Positions 1 through 14,400 of a DNA stretch of 64,000 nt are shown one piece after another. The number at the start of each line of letters is the position of its first letter. Position 1 is the first letter of the stretch. The stretch lies in NCBI GenBank assembly GCA_964019135.1, contig OZ025261.1, positions 33,744,738 through 33,808,737 of the forward strand, read 5' to 3'. The translations under genes were made by a program, and so were the position numbers. Under the pieces are notes generated by a model. The model had not been told where the DNA came from. It made no database searches and was given only the letters and a program-made list of their open reading frames with translations. The stretch is from Arenicola marina (lineage: Eukaryota; Annelida; Polychaeta; Arenicolidae).

Positions 1-629
1 GTTGCACTTGAAGAAAAAACTAAAATACACATGGAGATAAAAGTAGGTTCGACCACAGCTCTTGTGACGTCACGCATGCGTACGTCATCGTTTGTCACAC
101 TAAGGCTACAAATAATCAACTACTTGACCACGCTATGGGGCCATCACAACTAAAGCTTAAAATGCTATACTTTCTAAAATCTTTCATGACGAACTACATT
201 ACGTCTTACAGTCATATGACTGTTTACTAATTCCCTGAACAGTACAGGCGGATAGGGTAATACCTTTAGCTGCGACCAAAGGGGCGAGAAAACGGTTGTG
301 TGCAGGAAGAACAAGTGCATATATGTATATTACGACAGCTAGGCCACATTGCTTGAAGACCAACGTCAGTTATTAGGGTAGGTAATCCTTGTGATCCCAT
401 CCGTTAAAACGGCCAAGGGGCACCACATTTCCCGTCGCTACGGTAATGCCGGTAGTAAAGCCGATCATCAGGCCGTACATTGGAGCGTGGGGACATGCGC
501 ATCTGTCGATCTTCTAAACCATACAGATATATCAAGACAAACTGCATCACGTCAGTATCGGGAGTACAAGAGAGCGGAGCCACGTGCCGTGGGTAGGCTC
601 CGTGAATAACGTGACAAGACTAACAGCCT
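1..629. other. Gene-free LMF2 3' flank
   Basis: No coding exon, RNA gene or transposon is recognised here. A palindromic CRE-like core (TGACGTCA) occurs near 66. Short open frames have no recognisable similarity and no splice context. Confidence 0.5.
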
Positions 630-1320
630 GGCCCGTTCTGGCCGACACACGCTGCCTCGTTCTGGGTCACACGCGTGGACAGTCTCTTCTGGCTGATACA
701 TGCGTGGACAGCCTCGTTCTGGCCGACACACGCTGCCTCGTTCTGGGTCACACGCGTGGACAGTCTCTTCTGGTTGATACATGCGTGGACAGCCTCGTTC
801 TGGCCGACACACGCTGCCTCGTTCTGGGTCACACGCGTGGACAGTCTCTTCTGGTTGATACATGCGTGGACAGCCTCGTTCTGGCCGACACACGCTGCCT
901 CGTTCTGGGTGACACGCGTGGACAGTCTCTTCTGGCTGATACATGCGGGGACAGCCTCGTTCTGGCCGACACACACTGCCTCGTTCTGGCTGACACGCGC
1001 GGACAGCCTCGTTCTGGCCGACATGCGTGGACAGCCTCGTGCTGGGCGACACACACAGCCTCGTTCTGGCCGACACAAGCTGCCTCGTTCTGGGTCACAC
1101 GCGTGGACAGTCTCTTCTGGCTGATACATGCGTGGACAGCCTCGTTCTGGCCGACACACACTGCCTCGTTCTGGCTGACACGCGCGGACAGCCTCGTTCT
1201 GGCCGACATGCGTGGACAGCCTCGTGCTGGGCGCCACACTTGAACAGCCTTGTTCTGGCTGATCCGAGGACGACCTCATTTCGAGCCTCGTTCTGGATGG
1301 CATTCGTGGACAGCCTGGTT
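630..1320. repeat. Minisatellite, 81-bp unit made of three ~27-bp subrepeats
   Basis: The string GCCGACACAC recurs at 641, 722, 803 and 884, which gives an 81-bp period. Within it, the motifs CCTCGTTCTGG and GCGTGGACAG recur about every 27 bp. Copies degrade toward 1320. The period is a multiple of three, so several frames stay open across it on both strands; these are repeat shadows, not genes. It lies about 0.9 kb past the LMF2 stop codon. Confidence 0.9.
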
Positions 1321-2190
1321 GTGGATATCGCACGGCATCTGCGATTCCGACGTGTTCACATCTTATGCTTTCACTGTCAGACATTGGACGGGATGTTACA
1401 GCCAGGAGCTAGGTCTACTGTCTGGGGAGCACTGGGAAACAACCGGGCTACGTGAATCATAGTTTATAGTTATATTGACAAAAGTTTTCACGTCTATTGT
1501 GTGGTTCACTAAGTAAACACTACGACCAGACTTTCAACAAAACGACGTTCGTGATCGTCGTTCAAACGAACCCAAATCAGCAATAAATGATATATATGTA
1601 TAACAACAAAATAGGGAAGTAAAACGCGCTTCTATCAACATCACCAACAAATGAGCATTTCCAACAAGTGAACACAAAGGACTGTTCTCAGAAACATTTA
1701 CATTAGTTCTGGATTTTAACGACAGTTTATTGTCTTCAGCACATCTGTTTCATCTAATGCGGGTTGTTACTCCCCTAGCTGCGTACTTATGACGAATGAA
1801 GGCATGTTCGTTTGAAAGTTCTTACTTGGCAACATTCGCTTGTCACCTCAGCTTGCATTGATTTTGCCTTAGTGTGGATATCCTCCCTCTGCGACACCAC
1901 CAAGGACCCGGATATGCACTTGACACGTGTTTTACAGAGACCATGTGGAACGATCAGAGCAGAGATACTGCCGATGTAACAGTAAAGATTGTGGCGCTGA
2001 GATCAACAAGAAACAACTTGTTTTCCAGACAATCAGTCAACTCGCAGTCGCACGCACACAAACCAGTGACGTCACGCATTCTTGGGCAACACACTGCGGG
2101 GGCGCGTTCCATTTAACCCCTCCCCTCCTCTCCCAGACGCTCGCCCCCCCCCCCATAACACGTCCATAACACTACCCCCGTCAGCCCCTA
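1321..2190. other. LMF2 3' flank / probable 3' UTR
   Basis: The stretch runs from the minisatellite to the LMF2 stop. It holds a candidate poly(A) signal at 1726-1731 on the minus strand and a C run near 2145. No other gene is visible. Confidence 0.4.
1726..1731 (-). terminator. Candidate polyadenylation signal for LMF2
   Basis: The plus strand reads TTTATT, so the minus strand reads AATAAA, 460 bp past the LMF2 stop codon. It is a hexamer match only; the cleavage site is not known. Confidence 0.3.
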
Positions 2191-2418
2191 TCATCTGAAG
2201 AGTGGTTCCTTCAGCAGCTGGACGGTGGGGTCGAGGAAGGTGAGGACGAGGCCCGTGACGAAGAGGGCCATGCACGTCTTGAAGCCGTCCCACTGGCCCA
2301 GGTAGCGGCGGAGGAAGACCATGACGGTTTGCAGGGCGCTGGGCTTGGCATCGGTCTCCTTGTGCTTCTTATCCTTCTTATTCTTCTTGTTTTTCTTCTT
2401 CTCGTCTTCTTTGGGGTC
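2191..2418 (-). CDS. LMF2: LMF2 exon 17 (last coding exon, residues 613-687)
   Basis: Begins phase 0 after an acceptor reading TTAACGCAAAG. It encodes a lysine-rich stretch ([19 protein letters not shown]), then [11 protein letters not shown] and a hydrophobic segment [13 protein letters not shown], and ends KEPLFR with a TGA stop at 2191-2193. The basic stretch before a final membrane segment resembles the vertebrate LMF2 tail in layout rather than in sequence. Confidence 0.85.
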   Translation of the reverse strand, partial: DPKEDEKKKNKKNKKDKKHKETDAKPSALQTVMVFLRRYLGQWDGFKTCMALFVTGLVLTFLDPTVQLLKEPLFR

Positions 2419-5400
2419 CTTTGCGTTAAAACAATGACAATGCGTCACATGAGAATAGGTCTACCATAAGTAGATATATAATACAATAATTGTTACTGTT
2501 TTTTTTACTGTTTGTCGATTTACTTTGTATCCAGGCATTCTTGTATGAGAGAAGCCAATACAAAAATAATGTAATACAAAAAAAGAACACAAAAAAAGAA
2601 GATATATAGTACATCGTGTTTCATCTCCATAATGTATCACATTAATTAGGCCCTAGTGAGTGTTTCTCAAATATAATTAATCGGCATTTGACAGCTAGGG
2701 CTGGGAGTAGGGAGGGGGGAGGGGGGGGGGGGGGTAGGGCTAAGAGGCCTATGAATGTGGGATAAGAGGCCAATGGTGATGGCTAAGAAGTCCAGGGTCA
2801 GGGATCAGTGAAGCAGAGGCCGAGTGCACCCCGCGAGTGTACCTGGTATATGCCTGTCTTCTTGAGGTAGTTGACAAAGGACGGTTCATCCTTAGACAGG
2901 ATGGGGAGGTATTCCTCCTTGACCTCCCTCACCCACCAGTCCGCATCGGAGTCGGTCCTGCGTGAAGACACACAGACACAAATCCTTCATAGACATAACA
3001 ATATATAGAGCTTGCGGAACTGGAACGTATTTGTTAAACTCAGCACCATAGAGAAACCAAAAGAAATTAATTAACATCCTGATCCGATGAGACGACACCA
3101 CTATTATTAAATAGTTGATGCACTAAATGCATATCAATCGGAATGCTATACCACAGCCTAGAGTAATTAAATGCTATATACTGGAAACATACACTGAATA
3201 TTATGTGACAGACAAGAATTCGGAATACTCTATCAGGAAGTACATATATTACCTTTACAACGGAAGACTTAGCTGAGTACATGATATCGGTGCTGTTATT
3301 AAATTAAAACGCGACTGTTCCATAGTTATCTCACAGTTTTATAATGAAGAAGTTACCAACATGTATCATAACGGAGAAGTTAGCAAAATGCCTTATCGCA
3401 GAAAAGCTACATGAATGAGTTATAACAAAAAAGCTACCAAAATGCGTTACAACGGAGACGCTGTCTGAATGTTACTCCGTGCAGATGCACCACATGCCGA
3501 CAGTGGGCGATATTACGTGGCTTTACCATCTGTGCTTGCTATCCAACTTGGTGAAGGAATAGTGGTAGAGATAAGCCCTGATGTACTTGGGCGGTTTGTC
3601 GGGGAAGGGATTCTCTCCCATCAGCTCCAGCACTGAAACACAGCAGGTAACTGATAAATTCAGGGATCTCATGATAAGTGAGTGAAATAATATGTTTTAA
3701 ACATTAAAAGGGAATAGACAGAGAATGGTCATTCAAACATGACCTTAAACATAAAAAATAAATAAATTATTACCAGTTTCCGAAATAATTTTTTTTTCGT
3801 TCAAGAAATTTGAACTTATTAACTGAACTGGTTGAATGTATGTTAAATTGGAGTACAGAAGGGGATTTCCTTTTTTCTTCTATAGGGCGGTACTTGGTCT
3901 CTGGCCATAGATCACCCAATGTTCTCTGATATAGAAATTTAGGTAAGGATACAACAAAACGTCGGCGTTAGAACAAGAAAGTATGCGGATAGAGTGGATA
4001 GATAGGGAATCTGATGATATTTCTTAGGGCGTGTTCGATTTACCTTAAACCGACGGGAAACCGAAACCGTGTTTGAAACCGGGTTCAATGGTTTGTCCAA
4101 CTAAAGGCGAACGCATAGTTCCATTTGTCTACAGTTTCAGCATGGATTTTGGCAATGGCCATATGCTTATGAAGCTATATGCCAGTATAAATATGCCGTC
4201 CGTTTCTTTTTCTACCCCCGATTGGACTGTCCGTTAATAAATTAGTATCGTACTCTTGTCCAGAAGACTATTAATTACACGTGGGAATAACTATCGATAG
4301 TTTCACGGTTTCGAGCTAACCGGTTTCGGTTCTTCTCCTGTCAGACAGTCATTTCGGCAAACCGGTTTTGCTTTCATGCAAATCGAACAAGCCCTTACTA
4401 CCTTGAATCAGAGTAACTGAGGTTCAGTTCTCTGGACAGCTATCCCAGGACTAGCTAAAATAATTCATCTCTTTGATAGCGGACAATATGTCTGTTCCAC
4501 ATGTTCAGGTTTACCTTCACATCTCTACTGACCTTCGGGTTGGTTGTGGAGTAGGCGGTAGACCAGGTTTAGAAACCAAGGGTTGTGCTGGTAGTTTCCC
4601 AGGGCGGCGAACCACATCTGCCAGTCCAGGCGAGGTTGGTGGGGCGCTACAGCAACAGCAATGGGGGAGGTTACAGGGGCACAACGTTACACCATTCACA
4701 TCTGTCATAGCATCAAGATGCGTTAAACAAGACAATGCACGCTATTGGATGTTACTTTAAGATGTTAGCTGGTAGTACAACCACAACAAACCACAAGGGG
4801 ACTGTCATGGTCGACCAAACTGCCTTTTTCCCACCTTTGACAACTGACCGGACAGATATTTGGGATTTTTAATACGCACAATTTTAAACATGTTAAGTAT
4901 GAAATAATTACACCTTGACGTGCGCAATCCAGAATTTAATATAATGATTTAATGTTATGGATTTTTATTACAACACTATTCGGAAGTCCTTCACAAGTAA
5001 ATAATGTCATGACTCCCAGCTCAAGGTACTTATGATAGCATTAACATCACCCCTAATTATTATGTCGTGTCTCGTAATTCGTGTCTCAACCGATGATCCA
5101 GAGTTTGCATTACCTCACCGTTAGAGATAAACGGACGGAACAGATAACGAAAGTTTCATGTGTACCACCCTTGGGACACAGTGACTCCACCCAGATCAAT
5201 GAACCTCTTGGGACAATCAAACACACTATCTCAGACACACTCTTCACACTCACAGTTGCCAGGGTCGAGGTTCTAATGCGCCATCATCGCGGAGGAAACA
5301 AGACCACTGAGCTCTCATGGCGGGCGAAGCGTAAGTTATTGACGAGGATTCCTAAAAGTTGCCTCAGTCCTGCCCGCCGTTTGATCCGTAAGCTTACACT

Positions 5401-8400
5401 AGTCTGTCTATGTTCTTACACTAACAATTTAATTTATGGATTTTAACACTATAAAACGACAGACCATTGCGCTGGACATAGCGGTCTCAGGGACTCACCC
5501 ACGTAACCCAAGGGTTGCGAAACGTTCCCTGGTTTGTACAGGAAATGGTATTCCTTCCAGCCTTTCTCGATATGGTTGCTGCCCTCCAGAATGACTTCTG
5601 GACGACCTTCAACGCCTGTCATTCTGCCCCAGACGAGAAATGAAGGGTCACAACAACTGGTTTAAAACGGGACATTCATGCATATATATATATATATCGC
5701 TACACGTGTCAATGTGACCGCAGCCATTCGACATGTGGATATCCTATTATTAATGACATCTCAGCCGAATACATCAATATGAGCACTGTCCTCTTAAAAT
5801 ACCTTTCAACAACAATAGTATGTAACGGTTTCACCATCTGAAATAATTTTAACGTCAGATTCTTTTGTAATTACACTCTCGGTGACACATAGCCATCATT
5901 ATATCATGCAATCAAAACGATAACCAAGCTTTTAATCACCAGCACCTTCTTATCTTAACCCAGGTATTCGAGCTGATCGTGACCTCAGATTACTCAACGC
6001 CGCGCGATGCACCAGAACACGAACTCACACGTAAAGCAGAATTTTTTTTTTGGTGTGTGTGCAAAATCATGCCAAGCGGCCGGTGTGGTTAAGACCGTCT
6101 CACCTTCGGAAGAGTCCATAGGAACTGGTTATTTCATAGGGGTTGGCCTTAGCATGCCATTGGTGCAAAACGGGCCACAAACCATCACGGGCATTAGTCT
6201 CAATAACGGTGTAATCAACCTGCGGGAAATTAGAAACAACAAAACCAGGGGATTAAGCAACACATCAAACTGAAAACAGGCGGCGAGTGGGGGGGGGGGG
6301 GGCTGCGTGGGGCCGGGTTATATTGGAGAGAGGGAGGGGGGGGGGGTGGCCGGTTCTGGTGAAGCTGGAATTGGATTGGAGGTGGTGAGGGGTGGAAGTG
6401 TGGCGGAAGTATATGTATAACTATCCTTTATCCCGATGGCTTTGTTGACTGGTAAGTGAATACATGTATTTGCTTTAAGCCACCCATTGGGACACTCTGG
6501 GCAATATAAATAACCAAACAACAAAATCAGTAAAGGAATTAAATAGCGGCCACAGTGACGTCACGGTCTCGACTATCAGAGGCGGGTCAGCGCGAGACCC
6601 AACCACCAGGCTCGGCGTTAGTAAAGACTTGGACAATGAGACTTGGACACTGTCCTAGATACTGACCGGATCGCTTAGGATACCAATGATGGTGATTGGC
6701 TAGTTATAGTTTCACAAAAAGTAACGGAATAACAGATGAAATTGTTGGGTGGAAAGTCTATATGAACAGGACGATTCTATGGGCTTAAATTTTATGGCAT
6801 AGCAGAGGTGTCACAACAGGAAACTACAGATTGATATTAGATCTGCAAAGACGCCTTAACTGTTCATATCGCAACAACGTGAAGGATCAAGGCAGGGGCG
6901 GCTCTCCGGGAGCAACCCAAGACTACTGGTAAAGAAAGACGTGGAACCGTTGTTGGTTGGTTGGTTGTATATTCAGTACGCTTTCACCACTTTTGGTCAT
7001 ATCGCGTCAATGGGAGAAGGAAGGGAGAGTGGATCCATGGCCCGGGGGTAAACCCCTACTCTTTGCGAAGAAGGACATGGGATCTTTATCCTGCGACCAC
7101 ACAGACAAGGCCACAGCGGGACTCAAACCACCGATTCACGGGATGACCCCTTCATATTAATATTACAATCACCGTGAGCTGTGGAAAATATTAACAGTAT
7201 GTGATGTCTAACACACTGCTGCTCTACTTGAAGCGTTAGTAAGTCCGCTATGTCATCGATCAATGAACGCAACATCACACATGCATTTCAATCAAAACAT
7301 TTCGCATATGGCACGAATAAAGAAAATTCGATTGATAACAAAAATTGATGTAAAGTATATAGCAGCGGAAACTAAAATCCCTCACGTCCTTTTGTCACTC
7401 ACTTTCGCTTCATATGCGCTGGATATGTCACAGTCTTCAAGGCAAACCTCACGTCACTACTTTTGTGGTTAAAGCAGATGGTAGCAAAGATCGATCCGTA
7501 AATGTTCTATAGGGCGCATACCTTCAGTATAACAGTGATACCGGGTACACTATTTAGAAAGTGTACGAGATGTCAAAACAGTGAAGAATCAAGGTAAAGG
7601 AGCCACAAGGAAAACTAAACAAAATCTATGGACTGACGAATCAGTGGAGTAGCCACAAGAATGACAATGCTGTTGTCTCCAAACCACCGCAATTTCAGTT
7701 ATATAACGGTTATTGGCAACCAACAAGCAATGCGAATATGAAACCACCGACGGATGCAGTCGCAACTCAACAAAGAGGGGGTACGGGCCGGAATAATAAC
7801 GAAACAAAAACCACAGTGGACCGACAGAGAAGAGGCTCGTAGGCTGACTGGTTGCTGTAATACCTCTTAAACAGGCCGTAGGGACTGGAGAGCCTATAGA
7901 GACGAGAGTCCGCGTGCCAGTGTCTTACTGTCTGCGGCAATGTCCGCACAACGGCTTTGTCCACTTGAGTGTGGGGAACCTTGAAAGCAAGGCCACAACG
8001 GGCGATAATAGGGGATCATAGTCGTATCGAAATATGAATTGCGGTTCAAGCGCTGTTGACAGCTTTCACTGAAGGGAATGCGTTATTTGTTGATCAACTA
8101 ATTAGCTTAATTAAACACCCCTTAGTTTAGCACTTAAAAAAATTAAAATTACGGCACGCGCTAAGGCATATTTATACGGTTCATACAGACACATGCCTGC
8201 TTACACTCGCATTGGGTAAATATACATAGTATTATGTTCACGTAAACAGTTTGTTCACATACACAGGTCTTCTGTTCACGTACATACGTATTCTGTATAT
8301 ATATGTATGTAGAATCACTATTCTGTATATATATGTATGTAGAATAACTATACTGTCTATGGGAAGTCCTCCCTACTTACCAGACTAACGCCAAATATCC

Positions 8401-11400
8401 AGAATGCTGCTGCGCCAAATATGACACAGCCAACCATGTTCATGAGCTTCTTGAAAATGCCCCGCTCCAGAGCCACGGACCTTCAAGCATAGAAAGTACT
8501 ACAGTAAATGATATGACAGGTCCTAACATGGTAGATGGATCTTACATGTCATGACTTTGATTCTCCAAGGATGTTTCACAGCATTATTCAGCCAGTGTAC
8601 ACAAAGCTGGACTAACGCATCTATCCATCCTATAGGATGTTACGGCCTCGTAAGCACTTGTCGCTGGATTATTTTGGGGCAGAGACTGCGCATAGTAAAG
8701 GTAAATTATCTCAATCTTCATGATGAACTTTTAGGGGTCACTTTCCAACTAAATTGTCAAATATCTTGTGAACCTCCTAGCCTAGGGACAACACCCCGAG
8801 CCAAATGGTGACTGGCAGCGCCCCCTACCTGACGAGTGCCTTCAGGACCTCACAGCCCAGGGACAACACCGCGAGCCAAATGGTGACTGTCAGCGCCCCC
8901 TACCTGACGAGTGCCTTCAGGACCTCCCAGCCCAGGGACAACACCCCGAGCCAAATGGTGACAGGCAGCGCCCCCTACTTGACGAGTGCCTTCAGGACCT
9001 CCCAGCCCAGGGACAACACCCCGCGCCAAATGGTGACAGGCAGCGCCCCCTACCTGACGAGTGCCTTCAGGACCTCCCAGCCCAGGGACAACACCCCGAG
9101 CCAAATGGTGACTGTCAGCGCCCCCTACCTGACGAGTGCCTTCAGGACCTCCCAGCCCAGGGACAACACCCCGAGCCAAATGGTGACTGTCAGCGCCCCC
9201 TACCTGACGAGTGCCTTCAGGACCTCCCAGCCCAAGGACAACACCCCGAGCCAAATGGTGACTGGCAGCGCCCCCTACCTGACGAGTGCCTTCAGGACCT
9301 CCCAGCCCAGGGACAACACCCCGAGCCAAATGGTGACAGGCAGCGCCCCCCACCTGACGAGTGCCTTCAGGACCTCCCAGCCCAGGGACAACACCCCGAG
9401 CCAAATGGTGACTGTCAGCGCCCCCTACCTGACGAGTGCCTTCAGGACCTTCCAGCCCAGGGACAACACCCCGAGCCAAATGGTGACTGTCAGCGCCCCC
9501 TACCTGACGAGTGCCTTCAGGACCTCCCAGCCCAGGGACAAAACCCCGAGCCAAATGGTGACTGTCAGCGCCCCCTACCTGACGAGTGCCTTCAGGACCT
9601 CCCAGCCTAGGGACAACACCCCGAGCCAAATGGTGACAGGCAGCGCCCCCTACCTGACGAGTGCCTTCAGGACCTCCCAGCCCAGGGACAACACCCCGAG
9701 CCAAATGGTGACTGTCAGCGCCCCCTACCTGACGAGTGCCTTCAGGACCTCACAGCCCAGGGACAACACCCCGAGCCAAATGGTGACAGGCAGCGCCCCC
9801 TACCTGACGAGTGCCTTCAGGACCTCCCAGCCCAGGGACAACACCCCGAGCCAAATGGTGACTGGCAGCGCCCCCTACCTGACGAGTGCCTTCAGGACCT
9901 CCCAGCCCAGGGACAACACCCCGAGCCAAATGGTGACTGTCAGCGCCCCCTACCTGACGAGTGCCTTCAGGACCTCCCAGCCCAGGGACAACACCCCGAG
10001 CTAAATGGTGACTGTCAGCGCCCCCTACCTGACGAATTCCTTCAGGACCTCCCAGCCCAGGGACAACACCCCGAGCCAAATGGTTACTGGCAGCGCCCCC
10101 TACCTGACGAGTGCCTTCAGGACCTCCAAGCCCAGGGACAACACCCCGAGCCAAATGGTGACTGGCAGCGCCCCCTACCTGACGAGTGTCTTCAGGACCT
10201 CACAGCCCAGGGACAACACCCCGAGCCAAATGGTGACTGTCAGCGCCCCCTACCTGACGAGTGCCTTCAGGACCTCACAGCCCAGGGACAACACCCCGAG
10301 CCAAATGGTGACAGGCAGCGCCCCCTACCTGACGAGTGCCTTCAGGACCTCCCAGCCCAGGGACAACACCCCGAGCCAAATGGTGACTGTCAGCGCCCCC
10401 TACCTGACGAGTGCCTTCAGGACCTCCCAGCCCAGGGACAACATCCCGAGCCAAATGGTGACTGGCAGCGCCCCCTACCTGACGAGTGCCTTCAGGACCT
10501 CCCAGCCCAGGGACAACACCTCGAGCCAAATGGTGACTGGCAGCGCCCCCTACCTGACGAATTCCTTCAGGACCTCCCCGCCCAGGGACAACACCCCGAG
10601 CCAAATGGTGACTGGCAGCGCCCCCTACCTGACGAGTGCCTTCAGGACCTCCCAGCCCAGGGACAACACCCCAAGCCAAATGGTGACTGGCAGCGCCCCC
10701 TACCTGACGAATTCCTTCAGGACCTCCCAGCCCAGGGACAACACCCCGAGCCAAATGGTTACTGGCAGCGCCCCCTACCTGACGAGTGCCTTCAGGACCT
10801 CCCAGCCCAGGGACAACACCCCGAGCCAAATGGTGACTGGCAGCGCCCCCTACCTGACGAGTGCTTTCAGGACCTCCCAGCCCAGGGACAACACCCCAAA
10901 CCAAATGGTGACAGGCAGCGCCCCCTACCTGACGAGTGTTTTCAGGACCTCACAGCCCAGGGACAACACCCCGAGCCAAATGGTGACTGTCAGCGCCCCC
11001 TACCTGACGAGTGCCTTCAGGACCTCCCAGCCCAGGGACAACACCCCGAGCCAAATGGTGACTGTCAGCGCCCCCTACCTGACGAGTGCCTTCAGGACCT
11101 CCCAGCCCAGGGACAACACCCCAAACCAAATGGTGACAGGCAGCGCCCCCTACCTGACGAGTGCCTTCAGGACCTCACAGCCCAGGGACAACACCCCGAG
11201 CCAAATGGTGACAGGCAGCGCCCCCTACCTGACGAGTGCCTTCAGGACCTCCCAGCCTAGGGACAAAACCCTGAGCCAAATGGTGACTGTCAGCGCCCCC
11301 TACCTGACGAGTGCCTTCAGGACCTCCCAGCCTAGGGACAACACCCCGAGCCAAATGGTGACTGGCAGCGCCCCCTACCTGACGAGTGCCTTCAGGACCT

Positions 11401-14400
11401 CACAGCCCAGGGACAACACCCCGAGCCAAATGGTGACTGTCAGCGCCCCCTACCTGACGAGTGCCTTCAGGACCTCCCAGCCCAGGGACAACACCCCAAG
11501 CCAAATGGTGACAGGCAGCGCCCCCTACCTGACGAGTGCCTTAAGGACCTCCCAGCCCAGGGACAACACCCCGAGCCAAATGGTGACTGTCAGCGCCCCC
11601 TACCTGACGAGTGCCTTCAGGACCTCACAGCCCAGGGACAACACCCCGAGCCAAATGGTGACTGTCAGCGCCCCCTACCTGACGAGTGCCTTCAGGACCT
11701 CCCAGCCCAGGGACAACACCCCAAGCCAAATGGTGACAGGCAGCGCCCCCTACCTGACGAGTGCCTTAAGGACCTCCCAGCCCAGGGACAACACCCCGAG
11801 CCAAATGGTGACTGTCAGCGCCCCCTACCTGACGAGTGCCTTCAGGACCTCACAGCCCAGGGACAACACCCCGAGCCAAATGGTGACTGTCAGCGCCCCC
11901 TACCTGACGAGTGCCTTCAGGACCTCCCAGCCCAGGGACAACACCCCAAGCCAAATGGTGACAGGCAGCGCCCCCTACCTGACGAGTGCCTTCAGGACCT
12001 CCCAGCCCAGGGACAACACCCCGAGCCAAATGGTGACTGTCAGCGCCCCCTACCTGACGAGTGCCTTCAGGACCTCACAGCCCAGGGACAACACCCCGAG
12101 CCAAATGGTGACTGTCAGCGCCCCCTACCTGACGAGTGCCTTCAGGACCTCCCAGCCCAGGGACAACACCCCGAGCCAAATGGTGACTGGCAGCGCCCCC
12201 TTCAGGAAGGAATCGTAGTCGTCTCGAGTGAAAGCTACAAACAAACGAGGTCATTACTATGTGACAACCATCAGTCATGAGCATTGATTAAGCACGTTTA
12301 TTAAAAGTGCGTACAAGTTTTACCGGTCCAAATAGGCAAAAGTTGCCAAAATCTTATGACTGACCGTAATTTAACGAGCTGTAATATAAGCGTTCGACAA
12401 TGAGTATCACTAAGCAACCATCTTGACGTACATGTATTATGCTCACAGACAATTTTATTCAAATTTACGATAGCAATCCAAAAATTCAGCCTTTACCTTT
12501 TAGAGCAAAACAATAACCACAAAGAAGACTTACTGATGTCGGACTCCACTCTCAGAGGCTTTGTCCTCACTTTGAGGTCAAACAGCTTGATGGTCCAGTA
12601 CACCAGGGCGCCGTATACCATGATGTTCAGCGCCCATTTGATTGGTCGCCAGAACTGACCAATCAAAGGATAGTGCTTGGCTTCTTCATCTTCTCCTAGG
12701 TAGCCGTAAAACAAACAGAAACACGAAAATAAAATGTGATAATTCATTTTATTGCACATTACAACAATACGTGAATGATATGAATTTTACTGGTAGGGTT
12801 CCATTTACATGACGTCATGAACAACAAACGAGTAGCCATTGAGCGACATGCACGCTGAAGTCTCATATGAATAGCAGGAAGCAGCCTTATGTAACATATC
12901 GACAGGATTGTGTAATCTTACAATGCGTTACGTATAACGGCCCCGGATAATTAAATATTAACGCACATATTGATCAGCGTAATGGCAAATTAGAAAACCC
13001 CCGTGTTTATAAATACTTAATCAGGTACCCCGACAACATAACCAGTGATATATGTTTCTAAAAATAGATCGTTGCATGAGCAGATTTAACGCATGCAATA
13101 GCCTAGATCATGCCAACACCGTTCGAAATCTCGCTAAATCTCGCTAGCAGTCTCGCCTGCGAACTCGCTCGTAGTCTAGCAAACCCTCGCTTGCAGTCTC
13201 GCTCGCAGTCTCGCTCGCAGTCTCGCATAGTCTCGCCACAGAACTCACTTGCCGTCTCGCACACAGGACATGGCTGATCTCGTGACGCTATCCGACCCCC
13301 CGCCCCTCACTCTCGGATAATCCCCGCAAACCGCTGTCGGCATTACCTTTCGGGCTTTGTCCGATCCATCTGCGAATGAAATTGTCATCGACCAAGGAAA
13401 ACGAGATGGCGACAGTCAGGAGGTTGAAGAAGTTGTAGTTTCCCGTCAGCATGATGAGAAACATCAAGAAACACTGGAAGGAGAAAGAAGAGGAAGGTGA
13501 GATTAGAAATAAATAGTCAGCTACATACTAGGTGTAAACCCGGTGTGAGTGCATCAGATTGACATCTGTACCAGTGTAAGAACATGCATACCGACAGAGG
13601 TGGAGGACGGGATAAGGGCGTGTGAACCCCGGCAGAGAAAGTCTTGAGTAATCTCTGTAGGTCATATCGCGATAATGGGGGAGGGTCAAGGTAAAAAGGA
13701 GCCATGTCTCCAGGAATAACAGGCATAGACATTAGCACACGCTACCTAATAGACCACGCAGATAGACGTACACCGCATAATAAATACAGCTAGACGCAGG
13801 CACATAGGGGTGGACGCCAATTTCGACCGCTAGAAGGCGCTGGGAGCGCAGTAAGAGGGACTTGACCTCAAATTGGACGCTACACGTAACCAGCGCATCA
13901 CGTGGTCTCTTACACCACAATTACATTAGAATTTAGGAAAATTCTTTTAATTCCATCGCTGACCACACCTACATACCCAGAATATGTCTCTTCCATCCCG
14001 GAAGAAGAACCCTTTAGAATTTTATACCAACACCCGACACGCCAGCGTCTCACTTTTAGAGCCAACATCCGGGTTTTTTGTTGCTCCATGTTGATGGCCC
14101 CGCCATTATCGATTGACGGTCCGCTGCCTGGCATGACGGACGGGGCGGGTCCCAAATCAATCATATTAAGTGACAGAGGATCCCCCGGTCTATCTGTCTG
14201 TCGGCAGCCAGGCGGTGAGACGGTGAGACGCGAGGCAGGGGCATCTCGGGTGATAACAATACAGGTAGGACAGGCTTAACAAACACAAGGGGCGCCCCAA
14301 CCCACGCCCCGTGAAGGCGGATAAAAGGGCAACGAAGCGGGGGGAGCGGTAGCTCCATACGACAACAAAAATCCAGGGTTTTGATAGATCTTGAGGGGGG

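Noticed and set aside
5081..5446. 121-codon plus-strand frame in LMF2 intron 13
   Set aside because: No recognisable motif, no splice context, and ordinary intron composition.
8805..12218. Plus-strand open frames of 399 and 737 codons with 25-residue repeats ([21 protein letters not shown])
   Set aside because: They are antisense to LMF2 exon 10 and its donor copied in 75-bp units. The open frame follows from a period divisible by three.
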